64,000 nucleotides of DNA from assembly GCA_037042915.1 (NCBI GenBank), contig CM073197.1, forward strand, positions 558,001 to 622,000, in the 5' to 3' direction. The notes under the pieces are model-generated. The model saw only the letters and a program-made list of their open reading frames with translations, made no database searches and was not told the origin of the DNA. Shown one piece after another: positions 44,201 to 52,897 of the stretch. How positions within the stretch are numbered: position 1 is the first letter of the stretch; each line of letters begins with the position of its first letter. The DNA comes from Auricularia sp. M13. Taxonomy: Eukaryota > Basidiomycota > Agaricomycetes > Auriculariales > Auriculariaceae. The position numbers and the translations under genes were made by a program.

Positions 44201-45303
44201 TTGGAGCGGCGCATGCGCCTTGCAAAGTCCTGTGCAGCTCTCTCTGCATCTCGCATCTTCTGCAAGCTCTGGGTGAGTGCAGGAGTCCACCAGGGCTGAG
44301 AGTGCTTAGAGGGTCTCCTCTTGGGCACCTTGGCCTGAGTGGCACCATTGAGAGCGTCATGGAGTGCTGCTGCAGTGCGCTCTAAGAGCTCAGTGTTGCG
44401 AGTGTGCTTGGGAGCACTTTGCAGCTCTGCAAACACTGCTGCATGGCCATCCAGGCGAGAGCGAAACTCTGCCTTGAACTCGGCCTCATCTGAATGTTTG
44501 AAGTTGTAGCTGGCTCCAGAACCAAGGTCCACATCCTCAGCACCCAGGTCAAAGACCCAGGAGACAGTGTGATGGTCAGAGAAGTCATGGACGTCGTCTG
44601 ACACCGCAAAGTCTTGCAGCAGACCAAGTGCAGCCATTTGGTCATTCTGCCACACCAAGTCCAGAACAGAGGACTGAGAGTGGTTGTCCTTGCGCCAAGT
44701 GGCCACATCAGGACTGTTGAGCACAGAGAACCCATGCTCCTCCATCCACTCCAGCATCTGCTCACCCCCTCGAGAGGAGTTGGCCGCAAACAAGTCCCAC
44801 ACATGGTGGTGTTCATTTGCATCCATGGCAATGGCAATTGGCATGTCTGGAAGGTCAATGAGCTTGAAGCGCGCAAAAGTGCGGCCAAGTCGCTCAGCCC
44901 CCTCAGGAGCGTCCTCATTGTACATGAGGACAAGTAAGAACGCTGGACGCCTCCCTTGACGAATCTCAAGAATGAGAAAGTCAAGATCTTGGGCAAGGTC
45001 ATAGCGGTTAAATACTTCAAAGTCACGCCGCGTCGCAGACGCATAGGCAAAGACACGTGGCCTCTCAAGAGCAGGCACTACTTGAACTGGCAGGATGGGA
45101 TACATGCCTGCTGGTTCCTTGACAGAGTAGTGTGGCTCGTCTGGTTCATCACCGACGCGCCACCACGGTTCAGTGACCAGATAAATATCAGATGCAAGAG
45201 GGGTCCCATAATGGGAGCCAGGAGTGAAGAGTGCAGACTGCGAGTCATTGAGACGTCGCACATTGGTCATGGAGACACAAATGGGGCGAGTGGTGTCTCT
45301 CAT
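41275..45303 (-). CDS. LINE ORF2: endonuclease, reverse transcriptase, RNase H
   Basis: 1342 residues, no stops. An APE-type endonuclease is in residues 1-250 (AMDANEHHHVWD near 161, SDHHTVSW near 244). The reverse transcriptase spans about 490-780 with PGDEGVPYTG, SYRLITLLVCLGKVLE, LTFDIKGYFDFV, GVPQGSPVSGIL and YVDD near 727. RNase H has IYTDGSLLD near 1044, FFADNSSAVEAI and SHIGIRGNERADELA. The C-terminal knuckle CPCGHHLQTRDHILRDC is near 1271. It nicks the target and copies element RNA at the nick. Domain order and RNase H place it in the Tad1-like group of fungal LINEs. Its ATG overlaps the ORF1 stop (ATGA), suggesting translation by termination-reinitiation. Confidence 0.9.
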   Translation of the reverse strand: MRDTTRPICVSMTNVRRLNDSQSALFTPGSHYGTPLASDIYLVTEPWWRVGDEPDEPHYSVKEPAGMYPILPVQVVPALERPRVFAYASATRRDFEVFNRYDLAQDLDFLILEIRQGRRPAFLLVLMYNEDAPEGAERLGRTFARFKLIDLPDMPIAIAMDANEHHHVWDLFAANSSRGGEQMLEWMEEHGFSVLNSPDVATWRKDNHSQSSVLDLVWQNDQMAALGLLQDFAVSDDVHDFSDHHTVSWVFDLGAEDVDLGSGASYNFKHSDEAEFKAEFRSRLDGHAAVFAELQSAPKHTRNTELLERTAAALHDALNGATQAKVPKRRPSKHSQPWWTPALTQSLQKMRDAERAAQDFARRMRRSNAVLTATAARERNYHRRQVKRTKRDYWNKVVEDATVDDIWDMRKWSQGRRGYRSPDIRRPDGSFARTHAEKCDALRETLYQRPPHIEGLDEPDLTTPHPEDIPYREVTLEEVREGIFGPNPQKAPGDEGVPYTGLRWAWDVAQEEIYLLIARCALWGYHPRRWRRAIAYVLKKAGKTDWSNPRSYRLITLLVCLGKVLERIQAKRLTYMASAMGLVHPNQFGAMPASSTVDAALCYTHDVQTARDKGLVTSSLTFDIKGYFDFVNHQRLLLVLREKRVPLPIVQWVASFLQDREASICLDGRVSSCKPVENGVPQGSPVSGILSAFYSTGLIEFMQQRRAAREAEMRQLNPTFVAPTLFLYVDDGRCTVHSDSLELNTAELRFCFCIIREWFNLAGLQPDLDKCELMHHTWRRKDGSFADIAANDDLAMAYTDAQGQVARLRPLPVVRWLGIFFDPKLTYRAHVDKACAKARKAAMGLRMLANTVRGLHQGHMRRLYISCILPILLYASPVWWMQRAWQAEKLMRVQNLCLCMICAVFKTSPIYALELEAAIPPIHLVLDKADDLAAARLHKLGPCSPVLQRLHPAWHQSPMEKPPVVHKRGQTRSSLRYLAKLTSPGNERIEPFHIAPWAISLLAAFPGCIHLRPVPKGVSKADAAESHVRLVQMLELSSANLLIYTDGSLLDTPTGRRTGAAFVTYLEGQEQSCGRIPMGSQAEVYDAEMHALSAAMDHVAHYMDLPMGSASHLHFFADNSSAVEAIVKERPASAQQFSISFCEHARDFLAADASHQVTISWVPSHIGIRGNERADELAKEAARMQGPSWATMSHLKRRAKEHVMETWIEEWAESPPRGLYARAAYGPPKRRPPPHFGELPRRLYGLVMQCRLGHAFMGEYYQRHVPTEDVACPCGHHLQTRDHILRDCERHDEHYHHFASFKPDLLGTHALLSTRKGISALAKFIHSSGAFTKTGEPPPQDP

Positions 45304-48221
45304 GCAGACTCAGTGTCAGGCACAGGTGTGCTGGGCTTGTCACGAGTGCTGCTTGCAGTTGCTGCAGCCTTGGCTGCAGCGTCTACCTCTGAGCGAGAGT
45401 TGGTCCCCAGAGGGACGGCATTGCTGCCAGACACATTGGCCTTGGGGCCAAGTGCAACTCTGCTCTTGGTGCGGCGCAGCTTCGGCGCAGTTGCAGCCTT
45501 GGGTGCATCATGTCTGGGCTTGCGCAGCGCCATGCGACGCCGCTGCCAGATCTTGCACTGGGAGTCGCGCACAACATGTGCCCCACCACAGTGAGGGCAC
45601 TTGAGCTGAGTGTGCTCGCAGTGAGTTCCAGGTGCATGTGCAGAGCTGTAGAACTCGCACTCCATCTGCTCGCAAGTGTGGTTGGCAGTGGTGTGGGTGC
45701 TGGCACTGCAGACTCCACAGCGCATGGGCTTGTCGCAAATGCGAGCAGTGTGGTCAAGGCTGCAACACCTGTCACAGGTGCGCAGACGAGGCATGTCCTC
45801 AAAGTAGCGAACTGAGCAGAGGCGTCCAAAGACACTAACTGCATGCTCAACTGCATAGCGAGCGTCTGCCTCACTCAGGAATGCCAGAATGACAGAGCCT
45901 GAGGTCTTGCCGGCAAGGTCTGCTGCACTTCCCAGCCAGCGTGGCATGGTGGCCCAGTCAAACTTGTGAGTGTTGAACTCAACAATGTCTGAGAGGAGGT
46001 CTTGCCCAGTGGGCAGTCCCTCAATGTCATGAACTCGAGTCGAGACACCATTGACTAGCACTTGGTGCCAAGGCTCATCGCGAGACGCCTTGATGAATGA
46101 GCCAGAGTCTGGCACGATGGCAGACGCAATTGCATCTCCATGTTCAACCAGATCTGCTGAAGTCAGTCCATCTGCCGCAACCACCACAATGTTGCCAGAG
46201 GCGGTGGTGTCCACACTTGTGACACGAAGTGGGAGCTTGGCAGGCGACTTGCTCTTGTGAGGAGCAAGCGCAGTGTTCACTGCGGCGCGCAAGCGGCTCG
46301 CATTGTTGCGCACATGAGCAGTGAGCTCAGGGGTGGCACGGACGCTCAGGATGAGACGACCTGGGTGGTGGCGCGCACGACCATTGGTAGGAGGTGGCTT
46401 TGGCACTGCACTGGGACGGGCAGGCACCACAGTGCCTTTGGCAGCTGGCTGAGCAGCACGCGACGCATAGGAGCGGCCAGGTGCGCTTGCCTTTGCAGGA
46501 GCAGCTGTAGGAGCTGCTGCTGCTGCAGGCTGCTGCTGTTGGGCACTTGAATGAGCAGAGGCCTGTTGGGCACTGAGGAAGGCAATGTTGCGCTTGACCT
46601 CGGCCATATCCGAGACAAGGGTGTCAAGGAGTGTGGGCTGTGGGCAGGACAAGTACCCAAAGTGTTGCTCTGCTTCGCCTGCAGCTGCCGAAGAGCACAT
46701 GACTCTCGCAAGCTCAGTGACACGCTCTGCTGTCCACAGGTCTGCCCAGCGCCAGTACTGGTCTTCCTGGTTCCAGACAGCCGCATTGACTGCAGTGGCA
46801 CGTGCAATGAGGTGCTGCAGGTCAGACCTGATGTCGTTGACTGCCTCCTCAAGTGGTGTGCCGTCTGGCAGACAGCCCAAGTTGGCTGGCACATTCTGTG
46901 CCCTCCAGTCCTGAACTGAGTGCACAGACTGCATGTCCTCGTCACCACAGACTGACATAGTCTCCCCTTGGGGGATTGAGGTGCTAGGGCGAGCGTAGGG
47001 CAACTTTGTTGCAGCAGAAGACAACTTGGTTGCCTGTGGTTCACCTGGGGCAGAACTGCCCCAGTTATGCGCCGATTGAGGCTCTCCTGGAGCTGAGTCG
47101 ACACCCCAGTCATTTCTGACCGAGGGGGCGCGATCTGAGCCGCTGCCATGTGCAGCAACTCGAGGAGCACGTCCAGAAGCGGTGGGAACGAGGCCCTGCA
47201 TTCTGGATGCTCCCTCAGCCTGTTCTGGTGAGGCCGAACTCGTTTCGACGGTTTGGGGCGCAGCAGGTGAGCTAGTGGCTCGATATGCGGCGCCCTGCTC
47301 GAGGACGAGCCCATCCACCTTTCCTGACGCCCCCAGCCGGTCATCGATACCAATGCCCGTTGAACGAGCCGGAATTGCGCCCAGGGCATCCTTGGACACC
47401 CCAGAGCGCACAGCAGATGTTGTGAGTGCAGCAGGCTCGTCCCCAGTGTGCAGTGCACTAAGGGGGCGAGGAGCAGACACTGTGGGCCGCATTGAAGCGG
47501 TAGGAGCGTGTTCTAAGCGATTTGGAGTCAGTACAGCCAGCTGCTGCACACCAGAGTGTGCAGCTCGAGTTGGGGAGGCTGGAGGGGACTGCTGGGCTCC
47601 TCCTGCGCGTTCCGGCGCTTCCTGGAGGCGGTACCGGTCCGCTCCGGCCGGAGCCGATGGGGCCACGTCACCCTCGCGCAAAAACGAGCCTGGGACGCGC
47701 ACAGAGTGCGCTCTGGTGCCAGGAATGGTGTGGAATGCAGGAGGGGATGTGGGAGATGTGTGTGCGCGAAAATCGAGTCCAGAAAAGAAGGGGTCGTCCC
47801 CAGGGGCTGCAAAGCGAGCCTCCTGGTTCGTCTCGACACCAGGATGCGAAGAACGAAAGGAGGAGCGTCTATAACGCTTGGGAACTGGCTGGGGCGCACC
47901 TCTGAGTCTAGGAGGGCTGTCAGACCGCTTCCTAGTGAGCTGCCTGCTCTGCAGCTCGTTCCTGGTGCTCCTGCCGCTCCTGGGGGTCAACCGGCGTACA
48001 CCCGACCGCACAAAGCTGCCAATTCGCTGCAGAGTTGTGGGGGAGTGCGCAGCGTCGTTATCTAGCTCCATGGAAGCGAGGGAAGCGGAGGGGGAGTGGT
48101 GGTGCGCTCTAGGAGTCCCAGTTTTGTCTGGAACTCGCACCTGCGATTTCTCGCGATCCACCGGCCCAGGAGGGTCGCGCCCGGGCTCGATAGACTCCTG
48201 GTGGGTCCAGGAAGATGCCAT
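45300..48221 (-). CDS. LINE ORF1: Gag-like nucleic-acid-binding protein
   Basis: From ATG 48221 (MASSWTHQESIEP) the frame gives about 973 residues. An in-frame ATG at 48446 exists only because LINE copy 2 sequence happens to be open upstream, so I did not use it. The N-terminal two-thirds is Ser/Pro/Ala-rich and disordered. A folded region around GRLILSVRATPEL..GNIVVVAADGL..WHQVLVNGV precedes three cysteine knuckles (CDRCCSLDHTARIC, CGVCSASTHTTANHTC, HCEHTQLKCPHCGGAH). The protein should package LINE RNA in the cytoplasm. The tail is Lys/Ala/Ser-rich. Confidence 0.85.
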   Translation of the reverse strand: MASSWTHQESIEPGRDPPGPVDREKSQVRVPDKTGTPRAHHHSPSASLASMELDNDAAHSPTTLQRIGSFVRSGVRRLTPRSGRSTRNELQSRQLTRKRSDSPPRLRGAPQPVPKRYRRSSFRSSHPGVETNQEARFAAPGDDPFFSGLDFRAHTSPTSPPAFHTIPGTRAHSVRVPGSFLREGDVAPSAPAGADRYRLQEAPERAGGAQQSPPASPTRAAHSGVQQLAVLTPNRLEHAPTASMRPTVSAPRPLSALHTGDEPAALTTSAVRSGVSKDALGAIPARSTGIGIDDRLGASGKVDGLVLEQGAAYRATSSPAAPQTVETSSASPEQAEGASRMQGLVPTASGRAPRVAAHGSGSDRAPSVRNDWGVDSAPGEPQSAHNWGSSAPGEPQATKLSSAATKLPYARPSTSIPQGETMSVCGDEDMQSVHSVQDWRAQNVPANLGCLPDGTPLEEAVNDIRSDLQHLIARATAVNAAVWNQEDQYWRWADLWTAERVTELARVMCSSAAAGEAEQHFGYLSCPQPTLLDTLVSDMAEVKRNIAFLSAQQASAHSSAQQQQPAAAAAPTAAPAKASAPGRSYASRAAQPAAKGTVVPARPSAVPKPPPTNGRARHHPGRLILSVRATPELTAHVRNNASRLRAAVNTALAPHKSKSPAKLPLRVTSVDTTASGNIVVVAADGLTSADLVEHGDAIASAIVPDSGSFIKASRDEPWHQVLVNGVSTRVHDIEGLPTGQDLLSDIVEFNTHKFDWATMPRWLGSAADLAGKTSGSVILAFLSEADARYAVEHAVSVFGRLCSVRYFEDMPRLRTCDRCCSLDHTARICDKPMRCGVCSASTHTTANHTCEQMECEFYSSAHAPGTHCEHTQLKCPHCGGAHVVRDSQCKIWQRRRMALRKPRHDAPKAATAPKLRRTKSRVALGPKANVSGSNAVPLGTNSRSEVDAAAKAAATASSTRDKPSTPVPDTESA

Positions 48222-48790
48222 GATCGTTAGATCGAAGAGGCGGATGAAGGGGCGCGCTCGAAAAGCGAGAATTGCTCCACTGACTCGGACTTGGTGAAAG
48301 TCGGAGTGCAAGAAGCCGTCTGTAGTACTCGCCCATGAACGCATGTCCAAGGCGGCACTGCATGACCAGTCCATAAAGACGGCGAGGCAGCTCACCAAAG
48401 TGAGGTGGAGGGCGCCTTTTGGGTGGCCCAGAGGCTGCCCTGGCATACAAACCCCGAGGAGGTGACTCTGCCCACTCCTCTATCCAAGTCTCCATGACAC
48501 GCTCCTTGGCACGTCTTTTGAGGTGGGACACAGTGGCCCATGAGGGACCTTGCATGTGAGCTGCCTCCTTGGCTAACTCATCTGCACGCTCATTGCCCCT
48601 TATGCCAATATGGCTGGGGACCCAAGAGATGGTCACCTCATGAGAAGCATCAGCAGCAAGGAAGTCACGAGCATGCTCGCAGAAAGAAATGGAAAACTGC
48701 TGGGCAGAAGCAGGACGCTCCTTGACAATGGCCTCAACAGCTGAAAAGTTGTCAGCAAAGAAGTGGAGGTGGGAGGCCGAGCCCATGGGC

Positions 48791-49238
48791 ACTGGAGAGC
48801 CCTGAGGCACTCCATTCTCAACTGGCTTACAGCTGCTGACTCTACCATCCAGGCAGATGGATGCCTCTCTGTCCTGCAAGAAGGATGCAACCCACTGCAC
48901 AATGGGCAGAGGCACAACGCTTCTCTCGCAGGACCAGCAGCAGACGCTGGTGGTTGACAAAGTCAAAGTAGCCCTTGATGTCAAAGGTCAGGGAGCTAGT
49001 CACCAAACCCTTGTCACGAGCAGTCTGCACATCATGAGTGTAGCACAGAGCAGCATCCACAGTGGAGGACGCAGGCTCAGTCTTGCCAGCTTTCTTGAGC
49101 ACATATGCAATGGCTCGTCTCCAGCGGCGAGGGTGGTAGCCCCAAAGAGCACAGCGTGCAATGAGAAGATAGATCTCCTCCTGTGCCTCATCCCAAGCCC
49201 AGCGCAACCCAGTGTAGGGAACTCCCTCATCACCAGGG
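48791..49238 (-). pseudogene. LINE copy 4, RT fragment (right part)
   Basis: It encodes VPGDEGVPYTGLRWAWD..KKAGKT then ASSTVDAALCY..LTFDIKGYFDFV..GSPV. A small internal deletion joins KAGKT to ASSTVD, and an extra A near 48917 shifts the frame. The 5' side ends abruptly at 49238 against a LINE-b fragment. Confidence 0.7.
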
Positions 49239-49239
49239 A

Positions 49240-49813
49240 CCACCACCTGGTCAGAGTCAGTCTACCTCTGGCACACTCTGTCTTCTCCTCTTGTCCTACT
49301 GGCCCTCCTAGGGGCCCAGGGGGTCCCCCTGGCCCTCCAAAGAGTGGCTCCAGTCTGCTCATGGCTCCCCAGTGGGGCTTGCCCTTGGGTGCTCCAGCCC
49401 AACCTGCCTTGGCCACTCCAGCCCCCACCACTGCCCCTGGCCCTACCTCTGGCACTGGCCCTCCCTCTAGGACCACTCCCCCCTCCCTTGCCCCCCTTAA
49501 GCGGCCTGTAGATGCCCTGGCTAGTCCTGGGCAACTTGCAGGCTCTGCTGGGTCTGCACCACCTCCTGGGCGCATTTCTGGGCCTAAAAAGTCCAGGAAA
49601 AGCAGTCCTATTCCCTCTACCACCTCCCAGCACCTCCCACCCGAAAGGGCTAGCTCCCAGGGTGCCTGGTTGAGCCCTGGTGAGGTGCTGCCTCAGGAGG
49701 CCGCACGTTCATTGATTTCAAACTCCGCTCCAGATACTTCCGGGCCCTCTCCTCCTGCCCCTGCTGCCTAGCAGGCTACCTTTACCTTCAATCTGCCTGA
49801 TACTTCGGCTGTG
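49240..49813 (+). pseudogene. LINE-b ORF1 fragment, plus strand (first part)
   Basis: It encodes MAPQWGLPLGAPAQPAL..PGRISGPKKSRKS..AWLSPGEVLPQEAARS, the disordered N-terminus of the LINE-b ORF1. It ends with the 15-bp GATACTTCGGCTGTG and resumes at 52058/52073, where DTSAVGTPRDAPP..VAPDKD follows. Confidence 0.7.
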
Positions 49814-52057
49814 AGAGAGAGAGAGAGATTCTTCATTTTTAGACAGCGTAAGCAGGCTACAAATACAGAGCCAAGACGCTGTGGAGTGCACAGAGTACAC
49901 ATCCAAATGGTGAACAGGGGGCGAGCAGGGGGGAGGTCGAAACAGGGTTGAAGAGGGATCAAGTGCACACAGGTGTGAATTCAGGGGGTCGACAGGATGT
50001 TCACAGCAAGCATAGGGGAGGGGGGTATAGGGGCATAGAGACCATAAAACAAAACACGCACTCAGGGGAAAAGCAAATCAAGTCACATCCATGGCAGTGG
50101 CCGCCTGACCACCACCAGATGTCCTCCTAGTTCTCCTGGGACCACCAGCACGGCGAGTCCAGACGCGGCAAGCTGAGTCGCACATCGCGTGGGACCCAGC
50201 ACAGTGGGGGCAGCACAAGACAGTGTGTGCACAGTGTGCAAGACCATCATGCACGTCAGCAAAGAAGTCGCACTCACTGCAGCTGTGCTCAGAAGTCAAG
50301 TGACTCTGAGAACACAAACCACAGCGAGGGGCCTGGGTGCAGGCACGAGCAGTGTGCTCCAGACTGCAGCAGTTGGAGCAGGGGCGAGGACGACCAGAGT
50401 CGTGGAAGCGACGAGCATGCATAGCGTGGCCAAAGAGGAAGACACCATGGCGAAGGACGTACTGCAAGTCGTCTTCACGAGTGAAGGAAAGTAGCACAGA
50501 GCCAGAGCCCTGCTGGATGATGCGAGTAGGCGGGCCCAACCACATGGGAGGGGCGGCCCAGGCAAACTGGTAGGCAGTAAACTCCTCCACCTCGGCCTGC
50601 AACTCCTGCGACGTCGGCAGGGGCTGGCCAAGGTCAGGAGGCACAACATCAGAGACGACGACCTTGAACCAAAGGCTGTCACGAGCAGCACCAGAAAAGG
50701 CGGCCTCCTGGGGCAGGAAGGCAGAGGCGATGAGAGCGCTGTGGGGCTCTAAGTCGGCAGCAGTGAGACCTGGCAGCGCAAAGACAACAACATTGCCTGA
50801 GCGAGTCAGGCCAACACCACTCACCCCAAGCCTGGGATGAGGTGCAGCGCGAGGGGAGACGCCGGCGAGTGCGGTGTTGATGGCAGAGCGGGCGGCAGCA
50901 GCTTTCTTGACAGCGAGGCGAACAGCAGCACTGGGCTTGACCATGAGGATCAGGCGACGAGCATCGTGGCGGGCCAGAGGAGTAGCTGGGGCTGGCACAC
51001 GGGGCACAGCAGGTGGCGGTGGAGCTGACTTGGCAGCGCGAGCAGCGTAGGAGTCCTTGGCAGGACGAGCAGGAGCAGGTGGTGCAGACGAAGTTGCAGC
51101 AGCAGGCACACCTCCAGGGGCGCCCTTAAGCGAGGCTACCATAGCAGAGAGCTTCCCAAGCTCCTCCTGCTGAGCAAGAAGCAGCCTAGTGGTGGAGGAC
51201 AGCACAACAGAGTGGCAGAAGTCCTTGATGATGGAAGCAGCCTGTGGAACACGCTCCCTGTAATCAAGGAGCACCTTTAGCATGCCCAGAAGGTTATTGA
51301 CCAGCTTGACAGAGTTCCTGAGGTCGCGAGGAGTCAGGGGTGCAGAGGCCCAATCAGCAGCAAAGGCAGCAAGGTCAACTCCATCATAGTCCTCCTCGGA
51401 GTCTGAGTCCATGTCCTGATCAGGAGCAACTGGCTCAGTCTCCAGGGCACCCCTAGGGGCACCCAGAGCCAAAGTATCGAGGCCAGAGGAGGAGAAATGA
51501 GCCAGTGGTGGTGCAGGGGCAGGAGGAGGGGGTCCGGAAGTATCCGGAGCGGAGTTTGAAATTGGTGAACGCGCGGCCTCCTGGGGCAGCACCTCACCAG
51601 GGCTCAACCAGGCACTCTGGGAGCTAGCCCTTTCGGGTGGGAGGTGCTGGGAGGTGGTGGAGGGAATAGGACCGCTTTTCCTGGACTTTTTAGGCCCAGA
51701 AATGCGCCCAGGAGGTGGTACAGACCCAGCAGAACCTGCAAGTTGCCCAGGACTAGCCAGGGCATCTACAGGCCGCTTAAGGGGGGCAAGGGAGGGGGGA
51801 GTGGTCCTAGAGGGAGGGCCAAGGCCAGAGGTGTGGCCAGGGGCAGTGGTGGGCGCTGGAGTGGCCAGGGCAGGTTGGGCTGGAGCACCCAAGGACATGC
51901 CCCACTGGGGAGCCATGAGCAGGCTGGAGCCACTCTTTGGAGGGCCAGGGGGACCCCCTGGGCCCCTAGGAGGGCCAGTAGCACGAGAGGTAGAGGACAG
52001 AGTGTGCCAGAGGTAGACTGACTCTGACCAGGTGGTGGTAAGAGTCCAAGAAGCTTC
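49814..52057 (-). mobile_element. ORF1-only LINE derivative (2.24 kb), HAL1-like
   Basis: It is flanked by GATACTTCGGCTGTG (49799-49813, 52058-52072). It has a 5' UTR of about 140 bp, one ORF (51916-50078), then a 264-bp 3' region ending in the same LINE tail (TAGACAGCGTAAGCAGGC.., (GA)n on the plus strand). No endonuclease or reverse transcriptase sequence lies between ORF1 and the tail. It must have been mobilised by a LINE ORF2 supplied in trans. Confidence 0.75.
50078..51916 (-). CDS. LINE-b ORF1: Gag-like zinc-knuckle protein
   Basis: 612 residues, open. A Pro/Ala/Ser-rich N-terminus has a basic PKKSRKS patch. An acidic DSDSEEDYDGVD precedes a helical stretch (LRNSVKLVNNLLGMLKVLL). The folded middle (RRLILMVKPSAAV..GNVVVFALPGL..WFKVVVSDV) and the C-terminal knuckles CSNCCSLEHTARAC, CGLCSQSHLTSEHSC and HCAHTVLCCPHCAGSH match those of the LINE copy 1 ORF1 in order and spacing. 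The two families are therefore related, but this protein is a third shorter. It probably binds its own RNA. The start is the first ATG in frame. Confidence 0.85.
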   Translation of the reverse strand: MAPQWGMSLGAPAQPALATPAPTTAPGHTSGLGPPSRTTPPSLAPLKRPVDALASPGQLAGSAGSVPPPGRISGPKKSRKSGPIPSTTSQHLPPERASSQSAWLSPGEVLPQEAARSPISNSAPDTSGPPPPAPAPPLAHFSSSGLDTLALGAPRGALETEPVAPDQDMDSDSEEDYDGVDLAAFAADWASAPLTPRDLRNSVKLVNNLLGMLKVLLDYRERVPQAASIIKDFCHSVVLSSTTRLLLAQQEELGKLSAMVASLKGAPGGVPAAATSSAPPAPARPAKDSYAARAAKSAPPPPAVPRVPAPATPLARHDARRLILMVKPSAAVRLAVKKAAAARSAINTALAGVSPRAAPHPRLGVSGVGLTRSGNVVVFALPGLTAADLEPHSALIASAFLPQEAAFSGAARDSLWFKVVVSDVVPPDLGQPLPTSQELQAEVEEFTAYQFAWAAPPMWLGPPTRIIQQGSGSVLLSFTREDDLQYVLRHGVFLFGHAMHARRFHDSGRPRPCSNCCSLEHTARACTQAPRCGLCSQSHLTSEHSCSECDFFADVHDGLAHCAHTVLCCPHCAGSHAMCDSACRVWTRRAGGPRRTRRTSGGGQAATAMDVT

Positions 52058-52072
52058 GATACTTCGGCTGTG

Positions 52073-52140
52073 GGTACCCCTAGGGATGCTCCGCCCTCTC
52101 AGCCAGTTGCTCCTGACAAGGACCAGAACAGACCCCTAGA
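52073..52140 (+). pseudogene. LINE-b ORF1 fragment, plus strand (second part)
   Basis: GTPRDAPPSQPVAPDKDQNR continues the reading of 49240-49813 across the ORF1-only insertion and then fades into the TGCGCA array. Confidence 0.6.
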
Positions 52141-52142
52141 AA

Positions 52143-52412
52143 ACCGTGCGCAGGGTCCGTGCACATCCGTGCGCAAGAATATCCGTGCGCAGAACTTCCG
52201 TGCGCAGGGTTAGAACTTTCGTGCGCATGAGTCTTTCGTGCGCAGGGTCCAAATGTCCGTGCGCACTTTTCAAAATCTGTGCGCAGGGTCCTGGTCATCC
52301 ATGCGCATGAAATGTGCTTTCGTGCGCAATTTTCACAATCCGTGCGCAGGCTCCTGATATCCGTGTGCAGTTTTCACAATCCATGCGCAAAGTACAAAAT
52401 CCGTGCGCAGTG
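52143..52412. repeat. Array of 15 CCGTGCGCA-type motifs
   Basis: The core CCGTGCGCA and close variants (TCGTGCGCA, CCATGCGCA, CCGTGTGCA, CCGTGCACA) recur every 12-25 bp within 270 bp. The spacer TTTTCACAAT occurs before several copies and CAGGGTCC follows others. TGCGCA is palindromic. Confidence 0.75.
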
Positions 52413-52897
52413 TGAAAAACATCAAAAATCTTTTGAAGATGTATACTCCCCGCCACGGAAAATAACCGCCGTTGGGAAATTCTCGATTTCTGCCACAATT
52501 TTGATACACTCGACCTGAAACCTTTATTTGTGCATGATGCTTAGGCTTGATACTATTCAATGGTAAACTTATTTTGCGGATTCCCCCATCCAGTAATTCC
52601 GGAGGGCAAGTCGGCCGGTGAACCGGAGGACAAGTTTGACCTCATATAAAATCGAATATTGCGCGTACACCTTCGCTGCTTCTGAAACGCAACATAAATG
52701 CGAAATGAACCTGGGTTTCATATCAGGGGGAAGCTCGATGCTCCCTGGTTGTGGAGATAGTATCAATATCGGTCCCTCTCAAAGATGACATCATAGTCGA
52801 GTTGTATAGCACCCGTTTCAAGATCTCGGAGGAGGATAATGTACCCAAGGACGTGCCCTACAACCTTTACTATTACACTTTATTTTTTTATGCAGAA
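52413..52897. other. AT-rich spacer
   Basis: No gene recognised. The right end (CTATTACACTTT..TTTTTTTATGCAG) is partly repeated inside the neighbouring foldback remnant. Confidence 0.35.

Larger units (their letters stand above)
40753..48322 (-). mobile_element. Full-length Tad1-like LINE, copy 1 (7.57 kb)
   Basis: It is flanked by TAGTACTCGCCCATGA (40737-40752, 48323-48338), as expected for target-primed reverse transcription. It has a 101-bp 5' UTR, ORF1 (48221-45300), ORF2 (45303-41275), and a 3' UTR of about 520 bp ending in AATTTCTCTCTC. The (TC)n tail replaces a poly-A tail. Both ORFs are open, so the copy may be recent and active. Confidence 0.85.
39973..48790 (-). mobile_element. LINE copy 2, 5'-truncated, containing full-length LINE copy 1
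   Basis: It starts at its (GA)n 3' tail (39973) and comprises 39973-40752 and 48323-48790, about 1.23 kb of its own sequence. That is the 3' UTR and the ORF2 C-terminus from RNase H (MGSASHLHFF) onward. It is flanked by the 15-bp duplication ACTGGAGAGCCCTGA. Confidence 0.8.

Noticed and set aside
46346-47458. 370-codon minus-strand frame within LINE ORF1
   Set aside because: Alternate-frame shadow; ORF1 in the main frame has the zinc knuckles.
48222-48446. Extended N-terminus of LINE ORF1 from ATG 48446
   Set aside because: The extra codons come from LINE copy 2 beyond the target duplication, so they are not part of the element.
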